Assembly: GCA_024680815.1 (NCBI GenBank)
Contig: JAILBQ010000077.1
Coordinates: 1 to 64,000 of the forward strand
Direction of reading: 5' to 3'
Source of the DNA: Lachnospiraceae bacterium
GTDB taxonomy: Bacteria; Bacillota; Clostridia; Lachnospirales; Lachnospiraceae
Length of the DNA: 64,000 bases
The notes under the pieces are model-generated. The model made no database searches, was not told the origin of the DNA, and saw only the letters and a program-made list of their open reading frames with translations. Shown here piece by piece: positions 25,927 to 34,732 of the stretch. Positions within the stretch are counted from its first letter, which is position 1. Every line of letters starts with the position of its first letter. Position numbers and translations under genes: made by a program.

Positions 25927-27278
25927 CAAGCCTCCCCGGCGGAGCTTTTCACCGCTTCCCTGATTACCCGGAGCATACGATCAAGTCTCGCTTCATCCAT
26001 CACAGGCCCCAGACCCACCCAGAAGGAGGAGCGCATTATACGGTCCGTTTCCTTTAATTCCCCCGCAACGCGGTAGCGGTCCGTCACCTTAAATTCATCA
26101 AAACAGGGCTGTCTTAAAAGGTTCCCGCCGAAGAGGAGCCTGGTCTGCACCCCGTTACCCTCAATGCGTTCAACAACCTCCCTTCGGGACAGATCATCCC
26201 TGAGGGTTAAGAGAAAGCCGAACCAGGAGGGGTCGGAATGCTCTGCGGCCTCCGGCAGCGCCACAAGGTCACCGAGCTCCTTAAAGCCTTCCTTCAGGAT
26301 TTTAAAGTTTTCCCGCCGTTTTTTTGTAAACAGAGGCAGCTTCTTTAACTGGGCGCAGCCCACGGCCGCCTGAAGATCCGTGGCCTTTAAATTATAACCG
26401 AAATGGGAATAGACATATTTATGGTCGTAGCCTGCAGGAAGTGTGCCGTAGCTTCCCTCGTAGCGCTTTCCGCAGGTGTTGTCCTTCCCGGAGGGGCAGG
26501 AGCAGTCCCGGCCCCAGTCCCGCATGGAACGGACTATCTTATGAAGCAGGGCGTTATTCGTATAAACCGCACCTCCTTCTCCCATGGTCATATGATGGGG
26601 CGGATAGAAGGAGCTGGTGCCGATGTCGCCGAAGGTGCCGGTATAGCCCTTCTTTCCGTCAAGGGTATATTCGCTTCCCAGGGCGTCGCAGTTATCCTCT
26701 ACAAGCCACAGGGAATGAGCCTCGCAGAAGGCCTTAACCGCCGCGATATCAAAGGGGTTTCCCAGGGTATGTGCCAGCATCACGGCCTTTGTTTTTTCGC
26801 TCAGAGCCTCCTCAAGGACGGAAACATCAATATTGTACTGAGGAATTGTCACATCCGCAAAAACCGGCACCGCCCCATAGCGGATTATCGGGGATACCGT
26901 GGTGGGAAAGCCCGCCGCCACCGTAATCACCTCATCCCCGGGGAGAATCCGGCGTTCCTTTAAAAGAGGACTGGTCAGGGCGGCAAAAGCCAGGAGGTTG
27001 GCCGAAGAACCGGAATTAACCACCGAGACGTATTTCACTCCGAGAAAACCGGCAAACTCCTTCTCAAACCGGTCCGTATAGCGCCCGGAGGTGAGCCAGA
27101 ATTCCAGAGAGGCGTCCACAAGATTCGTAACCTCTTCAGCATCGTAATAACGGCCCGCGTAGGGTATCCGGTCTCCCTCCCTGTAGGGAGTCCCCTGGGA
27201 GTGATACTTATCCGTATAGGCGCGCACCGCCTTGAGTATCTCCTCCCTGGCCGCTTCTTCCGTCATATTTTCAAACAT
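25926..27278 (-). CDS. rfbH: CDP-4-keto-6-deoxyglucose 3-dehydrase (E1), PMP and [2Fe-2S] enzyme
   Basis: A 450-residue RfbH/DdhC/AscC. It removes the C3 hydroxyl of CDP-4-keto-6-deoxy-D-glucose using pyridoxamine phosphate and an iron-sulfur cluster. The usual PLP lysine is replaced by His228 in SFYPPHHMTMGEGG, the hallmark of E1. Four cysteines, Cys197, Cys259, Cys261 and Cys269, have the C-x-C-x7-C spacing reported for the Yersinia enzyme. The reductase partner (DdhD/AscD, E3) is not in the window. It overlaps rfbG by 8 bp and the aldolase gene by one base. Confidence 0.93.
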   Translation of the reverse strand: MFENMTEEAAREEILKAVRAYTDKYHSQGTPYREGDRIPYAGRYYDAEEVTNLVDASLEFWLTSGRYTDRFEKEFAGFLGVKYVSVVNSGSSANLLAFAALTSPLLKERRILPGDEVITVAAGFPTTVSPIIRYGAVPVFADVTIPQYNIDVSVLEEALSEKTKAVMLAHTLGNPFDIAAVKAFCEAHSLWLVEDNCDALGSEYTLDGKKGYTGTFGDIGTSSFYPPHHMTMGEGGAVYTNNALLHKIVRSMRDWGRDCSCPSGKDNTCGKRYEGSYGTLPAGYDHKYVYSHFGYNLKATDLQAAVGCAQLKKLPLFTKKRRENFKILKEGFKELGDLVALPEAAEHSDPSWFGFLLTLRDDLSRREVVERIEGNGVQTRLLFGGNLLRQPCFDEFKVTDRYRVAGELKETDRIMRSSFWVGLGPVMDEARLDRMLRVIREAVKSSAGEA

Positions 27279-28350
27279 CCGCCTGTCCCTCTTCCGCTTC
27301 TTTCAAATATTCCTTTATCTGCTCCTCAACGCAGCCCCTGAGATCTCCTCCCCCGAGCCAGCGTTTTGAAAACTCCACAATTTTTTCCATCGCCCGGTCA
27401 ATTCCCCAGACGCTCCTCCAGCCGAAGACCCGTTTTATTTTCCCGCAGTCCAGCCTTAAAAAGGCCGCCTCATGGGGGCCGCCGTCGGGACGGGCAGCCC
27501 ACGCAGCTCCCTCTCCCCAGGCGCGGCAGAACCTTTCCGCAAGCTCTCCCGCCGTCAGACAGTCCTCCAAATCCGGCCCGATGTTATAATAATCCGCCTT
27601 AACTTTATCCTCCGCGGCTTCAGAGGCGATAACGGCGTAGAGCCGGACCGGCTCCAGCACATGCTGATAGGGCCGGATTGATTCCGGGTTCCTTATTATG
27701 ATCGTTTCTCCGGAGGAAACCGCGCGGACGCAGTCGGGAATCAGCCGGTCTTCGGCAAAATCCCCGCCGCCTATAACATTTCCGGCTCTCGCTGTGGAAA
27801 CGGCCGGTGCCCCTTCCCCGGAAAAAAAGGATTTTTTATAAGAGTGGGTCACCAGCTCCGAGCAGGACTTGGAGTTGGAATAGGGGTCATACCCGTCCAG
27901 GGGCATATCCTCCGTAAAGGGCGTATCCAGATCATCGTTTTCATAGACCTTGTCGGTGGTAACGTTAATAACCGAACGCACCGAAGAAGTCTGTCTCACG
28001 CATTCCAGCAGGTTTACTGTACCCATGACATTTGTTTCGTAGGTTAATACGGGTTCCCGGTAGGAAAGACGTACAATGGGCTGGGCCGCCAGGTGAAAGA
28101 CATATTCGGGTTCCGTTTCCCGGAAAACCTTTAAGAGAGCCTCAAAGTCCCTTACGTCCCCCGTTACGGAGCGGATATCCTTTTCAAGCCCCGTCAGGGC
28201 GAAAAGAGACGGATCGGTGGGGGGAGAAAGGGCGTAGCCCGTCACCTCCGCTCCCAGCATCTTAAGCATAAGAGAAAGGTAAGAGCCCTTAAAACCGGTG
28301 TGGCCCGTTATTAATACTCTTTTTCCTCTGTAACGCTCCAGGGCTTTCAT
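27271..28350 (-). CDS. rfbG: CDP-glucose 4,6-dehydratase
   Basis: A 359-residue extended SDR that converts CDP-glucose to CDP-4-keto-6-deoxyglucose. NAD motif VLITGHTGFKGSYL near residue 10, FHLAAQPIVRLSY, the TTDKVYEN catalytic Thr/Asp/Lys segment and DPYSNSKSCSEL with Tyr-x-x-x-Lys are as in RfbG/DdhB. The reading frame is open further upstream, but the ATG at 28350 is chosen: it overlaps the rfbF stop as ATGA, has GGAAGG seven bases before it, and gives the usual length (about 357). Confidence 0.93.
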   Translation of the reverse strand: MKALERYRGKRVLITGHTGFKGSYLSLMLKMLGAEVTGYALSPPTDPSLFALTGLEKDIRSVTGDVRDFEALLKVFRETEPEYVFHLAAQPIVRLSYREPVLTYETNVMGTVNLLECVRQTSSVRSVINVTTDKVYENDDLDTPFTEDMPLDGYDPYSNSKSCSELVTHSYKKSFFSGEGAPAVSTARAGNVIGGGDFAEDRLIPDCVRAVSSGETIIIRNPESIRPYQHVLEPVRLYAVIASEAAEDKVKADYYNIGPDLEDCLTAGELAERFCRAWGEGAAWAARPDGGPHEAAFLRLDCGKIKRVFGWRSVWGIDRAMEKIVEFSKRWLGGGDLRGCVEEQIKEYLKEAEEGQADV

Positions 28351-29120
28351 TTCCATACCTTCCAGGGGGCGTTTCCCGAGGCCCAGAGCTCCTCCAGCTT
28401 TTTCTTTTCCCTCTGGGTATCCATGCACTGCCAGAAGCCGTGGTGCTGATAGGCCATCAGCTGACCCTCGGCGGCAAGCTTCGGCAGGGAATCCTTTTCA
28501 AACACCGTACCGTCCCCCTCGATATAATCGAAAATGGCTGGCTCGAACACCATATAGCCCCCGTTCACCACGCTGGAATCCTTTCCCTCCTTTTCGGCCA
28601 GCTCATGAACCCTGCCGCCGTCGGCAATATCCAGGACACCGAAGCGCTGATCCACGGAAATGGCGGTTATTGTACCTGTTTTGCCGTGGGATCGGTGGAA
28701 GGAAAGGAGAGCGCGCATATCCACGTCCGATACGCCGTCACCATAGGTTAACATAAATGTTTCGTTTCCGATATATTTCTTTATCCTCCGAATCCTGCCG
28801 CCGGTCATCGTGTCTATGCCGGTGTCCACCAGTGTCACCTTCCAGGGCTCGGAATGGTTGTCATGAACCTCAACGCTGTTGTCGGAAAGGTCATAGGTCA
28901 CATCGGAGGAATAGAGGTAGTAATCCGCGAAATACTCCTTCACCATGTGCTGCTTGTAGCCCAGGCAGATCACAAACTCCTGAAATCCGAAGTGGGAATA
29001 CTCCTTCATTATATGCCATAAAATCGGACGCTCTCCGATCTCGATCATGGGCTTGGGCTTTAAATGGGACTCTTCGGAAATCCGGGTTCCGAAGCCGCCC
29101 GCAAGGATGACAACCTTCAT
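28347..29120 (-). CDS. rfbF: Glucose-1-phosphate cytidylyltransferase
   Basis: A 257-residue nucleotidyltransferase that makes CDP-glucose, first step of the CDP-3,6-dideoxyhexose route. It starts MKVVILAGGFGTRISEE and has KPKPMIEIGERPILWHIMK, YGDGVSD (metal-binding Asp) and SVVNGGYMVFEP, all typical of RfbF/DdhA. The ATG at 29120 is preferred over an upstream GTG/ATG possibility at 29162 because GGAG stands before it, the protein then begins with the family motif, and the length equals the family norm. A promoter lies about 40 bp upstream. Confidence 0.94.
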   Translation of the reverse strand: MKVVILAGGFGTRISEESHLKPKPMIEIGERPILWHIMKEYSHFGFQEFVICLGYKQHMVKEYFADYYLYSSDVTYDLSDNSVEVHDNHSEPWKVTLVDTGIDTMTGGRIRRIKKYIGNETFMLTYGDGVSDVDMRALLSFHRSHGKTGTITAISVDQRFGVLDIADGGRVHELAEKEGKDSSVVNGGYMVFEPAIFDYIEGDGTVFEKDSLPKLAAEGQLMAYQHHGFWQCMDTQREKKKLEELWASGNAPWKVWK

Positions 29121-29160
29121 CTGGTTCTCCAATTCCTGTGGAACTTTTGACGTTTGTATC

Positions 29161-29189
29161 AATATATCAAATCTAAACTCTTTTTACAA
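29161..29189 (-). promoter_or_regulatory. Internal promoter before rfbF
   Basis: Minus strand TTGTAA (29184-29189), 17 bp, TATATT (29161-29166). The interval between the YfhO-type gene and rfbF is markedly AT-rich. The -35 overlaps the last codons of the upstream gene. It would allow the rfbFGH-aldolase-HAD-TPP-glycosyltransferase block to be transcribed separately from the upstream genes. Confidence 0.6.
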
Positions 29190-31809
29190 CTTGACGAACC
29201 ATAAACCAGCACAGGGGGAGGGCGTAAAGCGCCAGCATTTCCGCGCCCCAGCAGATTGTGACAAGCCACAGGAAAAGGCGGGAGAGGCTTTCGGGAACGC
29301 GCGCTTCCACCCTCTTTTTTGAACGGAGGGCAAAAAGCAGCACAACAGCCAGTATGAGCAGGCTCACCGCCGCCCCGCTCTTTAAGCCCGCAGGGCAAAA
29401 GCGCAGGGAAACCCTGTTTTCACCTTCTTCAAGCGAAAGTGCCGAAAAGAGCTCCGCCACGTTTTTTATTTCCGTCTTCTTTCCGTTGACGCGCCCGCTC
29501 CAGCCGGGATCGGCGTACAGGGGCAGCAGGGCGGCTTCGCCCTCTTTTGCCGCGGCAACCGTGAAATCAAGCCCTGCCTTCCCCGCCACGGGCTCTGTTC
29601 CGGTTTCCGTAAGAGCCCCGCCAAGGGACAGGAGCTTATCGCAGTCCAGTGAAAACACCTCCGATTTTTCGGGGATGTCGAGCTTAACCTCTTCGTCCTC
29701 ATAGGTTCCCAGATACAAAAGATTGGACTGGAACCACCCGGGATAGGCTGTGTTTTCCATGTCGCCTATGGAGGGCACGGGAACAGCAGCGCCGTTAACT
29801 ATGATTTCCTCCGCCTCGCCCCCTCTTAAGTACAGCGCTTTTCTGCCCTGTACCCTGAAATTTCGTTCATGTATTTCCTCCATGATTTCGCCCCCCGAAC
29901 CGGAGAGAGCCTGATAAAAGCGGTTATGGAGGGATACAAGCCCGTCCTCCGAAAAATCCTCTTTCGTGAAGGATGAGGGCACCGTCATCACGAAAGGAAG
30001 CGGAGCTTTTGAATTGTACAGAATCCAGCCCTCTGCCTCAGAATCTTTTTCATAAACCGGGGCTTCGCCTTCGAAGGGCACCTTCGTTAAAAGACTCCTC
30101 ACTCCCAGAAGGGCATCGGAAAAAAGAGTTCCGCCGGAATCCAGGATACGCATAAAATGCGTGCCGTATCCGAATTCATTGGCCGCGCTCTGCTGGGGTT
30201 TTGTGAGGGTATTGGCCCAGCCGGTAACCGTGGCGCGCCGGAGAATCATTCCGTAATTGGTATTAAGCTCCGTATCCGGGTTTTTTATCCTGAAAAGCCT
30301 GCTTTCCTCCAGCGGCAGGTTTTTCCGGCAGAAAAGTGCTTCGTCAACGTAGGTTCCCGACTGTTCCGGGTCGGAAAAAAACCGGTCCTTGAATTTCGGC
30401 GGCCCGTAGCCCGCAAAAGCTCCGAGCATCAGCTCCGAAAGCACAAGACACGAGATGAGGGCCATGGCCGGAGCGGGAAAACGCAGGGAAAGAGCGGTTA
30501 AGAGGCAGTAAATCAAAAACAGTAAAAAAGCGGAAAGGGCCCAGACGCGAAAGACCTCCCTTATATCCGGGCCGTTTTCAAGAAAGGCTCCCAGAAAGAA
30601 TTTCACAAAAAGGAAGGAAAGAAAGGCCGCGACAGGGACAATCACCGCTCCCATCCAGCCCGGTCCCTCCTTCCGGTCCACGAAAAGCGCCGCTGAATAA
30701 TGTGCCGCAAGAGCCGTCAGGGCAAAGGGAATTATATAGCCGCAGCGGATGGGATAGTGGTAATAGGTTCCCATGTGCCAGAGAAGGTTTATTGACTCAA
30801 AGGGAATGAGACAGAGAGGAACGGCGGCAAAGAGGATCGAAAAAAGCTTCTCCTTCTTCGTTTCCCGGGCCTTGAAAAAGCCGAAAACAACAAGGGCAAG
30901 GAGGGCTTCGCAGGCAAAGAGCTGCAGGTATTTAACGTAATATTCATCCGCGCCCACGGAGTTTAAAACCGCCACCGCAGCTTCCCTGAAATTCGTATCC
31001 ACGTTGGAATGGAAACGGGAAGAACGCAGCATCTGCGCGGCCGCGGGAAAAAGCATCACGGCGGAAAGGCCGATGCCCGCTGCCGTCCCGGCCGTAAAAA
31101 GAAAGGCCCGGCGGGGTCTGAATTCCTTTCCGGTAATGAGCAGCAGATACCCTCCCCCCACGGCAAGGAGGAAGATAAGGTGCATGAAGCCCAGATAGTA
31201 GCTTAAGGCCGTGGTGAAGCCCAGCATGAAAATGTAGAAATACGCCTTTCCGTCATGAAGGAGGCGGTAGAGGGAAAGCACAAGCAGCGGAAGAAAAACG
31301 GCGGAGTCCAGATAGGTGGGTATCGTATAGTGGGTAAGGGTGAACCCCGAGAGGCCGTAGAGCACGGAAAGGAGGGCTCTGAGAAGCGCCGGGGAATACC
31401 GGGTATGCTCCGTGTTTTTCAGGAAAAGACCCAGATTCACGGTCATAAAAAAAAGGCGTAAGCCCATGAACACCGAAAGGGAGCGCATGACATTTTCCCT
31501 TTTTACCAGAAGGAAAAACAGGTTGAAGGGAGAAATGTTCCACTGGATCGCACTGCCCATGGAAAGGTTCTGGCCCTCGTTTATATACCAGTCGAAAAAG
31601 AGGGCCGATTTCCCGTGGAGGAAATCCCAGAGATGATAGTACAGGGGGACGTTGGTCTGTCCCATGTCGTAATAGTCGATGCCCCCGTTTCCGAAAGGAA
31701 ATATCCCCTTTACAAACAGCACCGCGAAAAAAATGAGGAGAGTAAGCCCTCCCGGAAGCAGCACCTCCGGGACGCCCCTGATTCTTTTGTTTTTATCACC
31801 GGTTGTCAA
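29173..31809 (-). CDS. YfhO-family membrane protein (GT-C type)
   Basis: An 878-residue protein with about thirteen membrane segments in the first 500 residues, a long extracytoplasmic domain (about 510-840) and a membrane segment near the C-terminus. The first outside loop, GNGGIDYYDMGQTNVPLYYH, with D-x-x-x-Q-x-x-P, and the loop GQNLSMGSAIQWNISPFNL are typical of YfhO. In Bacillus YfhO takes a sugar from its undecaprenyl-phosphate carrier and glycosylates lipoteichoic acid outside the membrane. The start is TTG, backed by GGAAGGG six to seven bases upstream, and overlaps the ugd end by 14 bp. Confidence 0.85.
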   Translation of the reverse strand: MTTGDKNKRIRGVPEVLLPGGLTLLIFFAVLFVKGIFPFGNGGIDYYDMGQTNVPLYYHLWDFLHGKSALFFDWYINEGQNLSMGSAIQWNISPFNLFFLLVKRENVMRSLSVFMGLRLFFMTVNLGLFLKNTEHTRYSPALLRALLSVLYGLSGFTLTHYTIPTYLDSAVFLPLLVLSLYRLLHDGKAYFYIFMLGFTTALSYYLGFMHLIFLLAVGGGYLLLITGKEFRPRRAFLFTAGTAAGIGLSAVMLFPAAAQMLRSSRFHSNVDTNFREAAVAVLNSVGADEYYVKYLQLFACEALLALVVFGFFKARETKKEKLFSILFAAVPLCLIPFESINLLWHMGTYYHYPIRCGYIIPFALTALAAHYSAALFVDRKEGPGWMGAVIVPVAAFLSFLFVKFFLGAFLENGPDIREVFRVWALSAFLLFLIYCLLTALSLRFPAPAMALISCLVLSELMLGAFAGYGPPKFKDRFFSDPEQSGTYVDEALFCRKNLPLEESRLFRIKNPDTELNTNYGMILRRATVTGWANTLTKPQQSAANEFGYGTHFMRILDSGGTLFSDALLGVRSLLTKVPFEGEAPVYEKDSEAEGWILYNSKAPLPFVMTVPSSFTKEDFSEDGLVSLHNRFYQALSGSGGEIMEEIHERNFRVQGRKALYLRGGEAEEIIVNGAAVPVPSIGDMENTAYPGWFQSNLLYLGTYEDEEVKLDIPEKSEVFSLDCDKLLSLGGALTETGTEPVAGKAGLDFTVAAAKEGEAALLPLYADPGWSGRVNGKKTEIKNVAELFSALSLEEGENRVSLRFCPAGLKSGAAVSLLILAVVLLFALRSKKRVEARVPESLSRLFLWLVTICWGAEMLALYALPLCWFMVRQVVKRV

Positions 31810-33103
31810 TTACTGCCCTTCCGATGCTGTCGTACACCAGGCCTGAAACTCCCCTGATCTCTTCGGTTTCAAAGCAGTTCCGCCCGTCGATCACTATGGG
31901 ATTTTTCATCAGCTGCACGAAGGTTTCGGGTTTTATGGCCTTAACCTCCGGCCATTCGGTAAAGATCAGACAGAGCTCCGCATCTTTTAAGGTTTCTTCG
32001 ATGGTATCGCAGTATTCCACCTCCCCCTCCAGACGCTTTTTGAAATTTTCCACTCCAACCGGATCCCAGGCCCTGACCTTCGCTCCGTCGTCCAAAAGAA
32101 CCGGAACCGTTACCAGAGAGGGCGCCTCGCGAAGATCGTCGGTGCCTGGCTTAAAGGTGAGTCCCAGGACGGCCACCTTTACTCCCTTCAGGTCTTTATA
32201 ATATCTGGCGGCCTTTTTTACCGGCAGGAATTTCTGGTTCTCGTTCACCTCGATGGCAGCTTTTACGGTCTTTATCTCGTGATCGTTAAACCGGGCCAGC
32301 CAGTTTAAAGCCTTTGTATCCTTAGGGAAACAGGAGCCGCCGTAGCCGATACCGGCCCGGAGGAACTGGCTTCCTATACGGGAGTCGTAACTCATGCCCT
32401 TTGAAACATCCTCGATATCCGCGCCGATTACCTCGCAGAGGTTGGCGATCTCGTTGATATAGGAAATTTTAAGCGCCAGAAAATCATTGGAGGCGTATTT
32501 TATCATTTCCGCGCTGCGGCGGTTGGTCACTATAAGGGGCGCGTCAAACCCCTCATACACCTCCCTGAGCACCTTTTCGGAAAAAGGATCCTCCACCCCG
32601 ATAACTATACGGGAGGCATGGAGAGTATCCCGCACCGCCGTTCCCTGGGCCAGAAACTCGGGGTTTGAAGCCACATGAATATTCACCCTTCCTTTTAAAG
32701 CATCTTTAAGGTAATCCTCCACCCTGTCGTTGGTGCCGATGGGTACGGTGGATTTTATGACGATCACGCATTCTTCGCTTACGCTTTCCGCAATCTGGTC
32801 CGCCACGGCGTATATGTAGCTTAAATTGGCGGAGCCGTCCCTTTTTTCGGGAGTGCCGACCCCCACAAAGATGACCTTCGCCCCGGCGTAGGCAGAGCGG
32901 TAATCCGTTGTGTAGGTGAGCCGCTCCATGTTCTTAAGCATAAGCTCGTCAAGGCCCGGCTCGAAAATCGGAGGCTTTCCGCTCTGCATAACGGCGATCT
33001 TTTCCTCATCCACATCCACGCAGGTGACTTCATGCCCGTGCTCCGCAAGGCAGATCCCCGTAACCAGCCCCACATATCCCGTTCCCGCAACTGCTATTTT
33101 CAT
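31796..33103 (-). CDS. ugd: UDP-glucose 6-dehydrogenase
   Basis: A 435-residue UDP-glucose/UDP-N-acetylmannosamine dehydrogenase family enzyme. It has the NAD motif GTGYVGLVTGICLAEHGH (7-24), GVGTP, KSTVPIGT, the catalytic cysteine in GYGGSCFPKDTKAL (near residue 260) and LGLTFKPGTDDLREAPS. The conserved GLTFKPGTDD plus overall length favours UDP-glucose as substrate, giving UDP-glucuronic acid for the polymer. A likely promoter lies about 30 bp upstream. Confidence 0.92.
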   Translation of the reverse strand: MKIAVAGTGYVGLVTGICLAEHGHEVTCVDVDEEKIAVMQSGKPPIFEPGLDELMLKNMERLTYTTDYRSAYAGAKVIFVGVGTPEKRDGSANLSYIYAVADQIAESVSEECVIVIKSTVPIGTNDRVEDYLKDALKGRVNIHVASNPEFLAQGTAVRDTLHASRIVIGVEDPFSEKVLREVYEGFDAPLIVTNRRSAEMIKYASNDFLALKISYINEIANLCEVIGADIEDVSKGMSYDSRIGSQFLRAGIGYGGSCFPKDTKALNWLARFNDHEIKTVKAAIEVNENQKFLPVKKAARYYKDLKGVKVAVLGLTFKPGTDDLREAPSLVTVPVLLDDGAKVRAWDPVGVENFKKRLEGEVEYCDTIEETLKDAELCLIFTEWPEVKAIKPETFVQLMKNPIVIDGRNCFETEEIRGVSGLVYDSIGRAVIDNR

Positions 33104-33129
33104 ATATGTATTCTCTCCTTTTCACAAGG

Positions 33130-33158
33130 ATTATACACTATATCTTGTTGTAATTCCA
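33130..33158 (-). promoter_or_regulatory. Probable promoter before ugd
   Basis: Minus strand TATAAT (33130-33135) with TGGAAT 17 bp upstream (33153-33158). The 96-bp gap 33104-33199 is the largest inside the upper part of the polysaccharide locus and is AT-rich. The -35 match is modest. Confidence 0.5.
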
Positions 33159-33199
33159 GCGTATACCCTTAAAATCCATCTATATTTTGTACCGCTTTG

Positions 33200-34732
33200 T
33201 CAGATGTCCCCGGGAGCGCGGCTCCGCCGCCCCGCCTTCCTCACAAGGATCAGCACCACAAAGGGCACGGTCTGCATCAGCACCCGGTTGCCGGAATCTC
33301 CGACCCCCACCCTTAAAAGCCCTCCTCTGGCCCAGCAGGCCGCAGCGATTGTCAAAAGCAGGGCGGGAAAGAAAAAATCGAAGAAATCCGGGGAGCGGAA
33401 ACCGGCACGGACGAGATCAAAGAGACTCCAAAGCACACAGAGCACAAAGAAAAGCCCGAAAATTCCCCAGCCGTTTCCGAGGCGGATATTGGTGTAAAAG
33501 GTTTTGAGGTTGGAAATGTACCGTTCTTTATTTATGAGGGCAAGTCCCAGATTGCCCGCAATAAGCAGCAGGAGAAGGGCCGCGGGCAGAAAGGAAAAGA
33601 GGCGTTCCGACTCCGAAAGTCTTTTCCGGAGGGTAAGAATCCAGAGGGCAAGCAGAATGAAAAGCCCCAGCGTAAGAACGGCTTTTTTTAAATCCAGGAA
33701 GCTGTAGAGCGGATCCACTCCCAGCCGGATATAGAGCATCAGATAGAAAAGCAGCGGAGTCAGGGCCGCGGCCAGGGTTTCGGCCATAAGCTTCCTCCCG
33801 GAATTTTCCGGCACAAGGGAAAAGGAGGCCACGGCCAGCACCGTCATGACGCTTCCCTCCACACGAAGGAGGGAGCACATTGCAAGAAAGAGGAGAAGGG
33901 CCGCAAAAAGGCCAGTGTTTTCCCGGTCTTCAACCCCAAAGGAGCGATATCCCAGCAAAACGCATATAAAAAACAATTCCATGAAATAAGCGTTGGACAT
34001 GATCCAGGAGGAAATAAACCGGAAGGGCATACTCCCCAGCAGGAAAAACAGGGCAAGGACCGAAAACAGCCGGGCCTCCTTTTTTTCCGTACCGGAGGAA
34101 CTTAACTCCCGAAACATAAAGGCGGCAAAAGCCCCCAGGAAGGAGAGATTCATCAGGGTCTGCACCCCGATGGTGTTGTCAAAACCGAAAAAGAAGGGCA
34201 GACAGTTCAGCACCGCGGAGAGAGGCCCCACGTCGGTTAAAAAGGTGTCGAAGGAAGCCAGAAAGCGGCCTTCCCGCACCAGGGTTTCGGGATAGACCGA
34301 ATAGTAATAAACCGAATCGTTGTCTATGGTCACGGGAAGCAGACGGCAGACGGAAAAGCAGACCGCGGCGGCTCCCAGGGCCAGAAAAATCAACAGATAT
34401 TTTTTATTAAGGAGCAAAGACCTTACCGCCCCGGTTTCTTTTTTGCCAGGTCCGAAAAACAGGGCTGCGCAGAGGGCGAGGAAAATCAGGAGCGAAACGG
34501 AAAGCCCGGTAAAGGGCAGGCCCGAAACAAGGCATAAAAAACCCGTCAGGGTAAAGAGGGAGAGCCCCGCGGGAAAGGCCAGGCTTAAAAGAAAGCCCGG
34601 CAGGCGGCGAAGTCCCAGAGAAAAAAGGAAAACACCTCCGGAAAGGTACAGCAGGAACATAACCGCCGCTTCTCTTAAAGGCGCAAGGGCTGTGAGAAAG
34701 CGCAGTACCTCTGTCAGGGCCGGGGCGTTCAT
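33200..34732 (-). CDS. Polytopic membrane protein, possible GT-C glycosyltransferase or polymerase
   Basis: A 510-residue hydrophobic protein with about twelve membrane segments. The first sizeable outside loop has LPVTIDNDSVYYYSVYPETLVREGRF, where an Asp-rich start and Tyr-rich stretch resemble the catalytic loop of GT-C and ArnT-like enzymes. I do not recognise a named family. Its location next to Wzx and a small secreted protein, and the lack of an obvious Wzy elsewhere, make it a candidate for polymerase or for a side-chain transferase. It overlaps the upstream gene by 4 bp. Confidence 0.65.
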   Translation of the reverse strand: MNAPALTEVLRFLTALAPLREAAVMFLLYLSGGVFLFSLGLRRLPGFLLSLAFPAGLSLFTLTGFLCLVSGLPFTGLSVSLLIFLALCAALFFGPGKKETGAVRSLLLNKKYLLIFLALGAAAVCFSVCRLLPVTIDNDSVYYYSVYPETLVREGRFLASFDTFLTDVGPLSAVLNCLPFFFGFDNTIGVQTLMNLSFLGAFAAFMFRELSSSGTEKKEARLFSVLALFFLLGSMPFRFISSWIMSNAYFMELFFICVLLGYRSFGVEDRENTGLFAALLLFLAMCSLLRVEGSVMTVLAVASFSLVPENSGRKLMAETLAAALTPLLFYLMLYIRLGVDPLYSFLDLKKAVLTLGLFILLALWILTLRKRLSESERLFSFLPAALLLLLIAGNLGLALINKERYISNLKTFYTNIRLGNGWGIFGLFFVLCVLWSLFDLVRAGFRSPDFFDFFFPALLLTIAAACWARGGLLRVGVGDSGNRVLMQTVPFVVLILVRKAGRRSRAPGDI

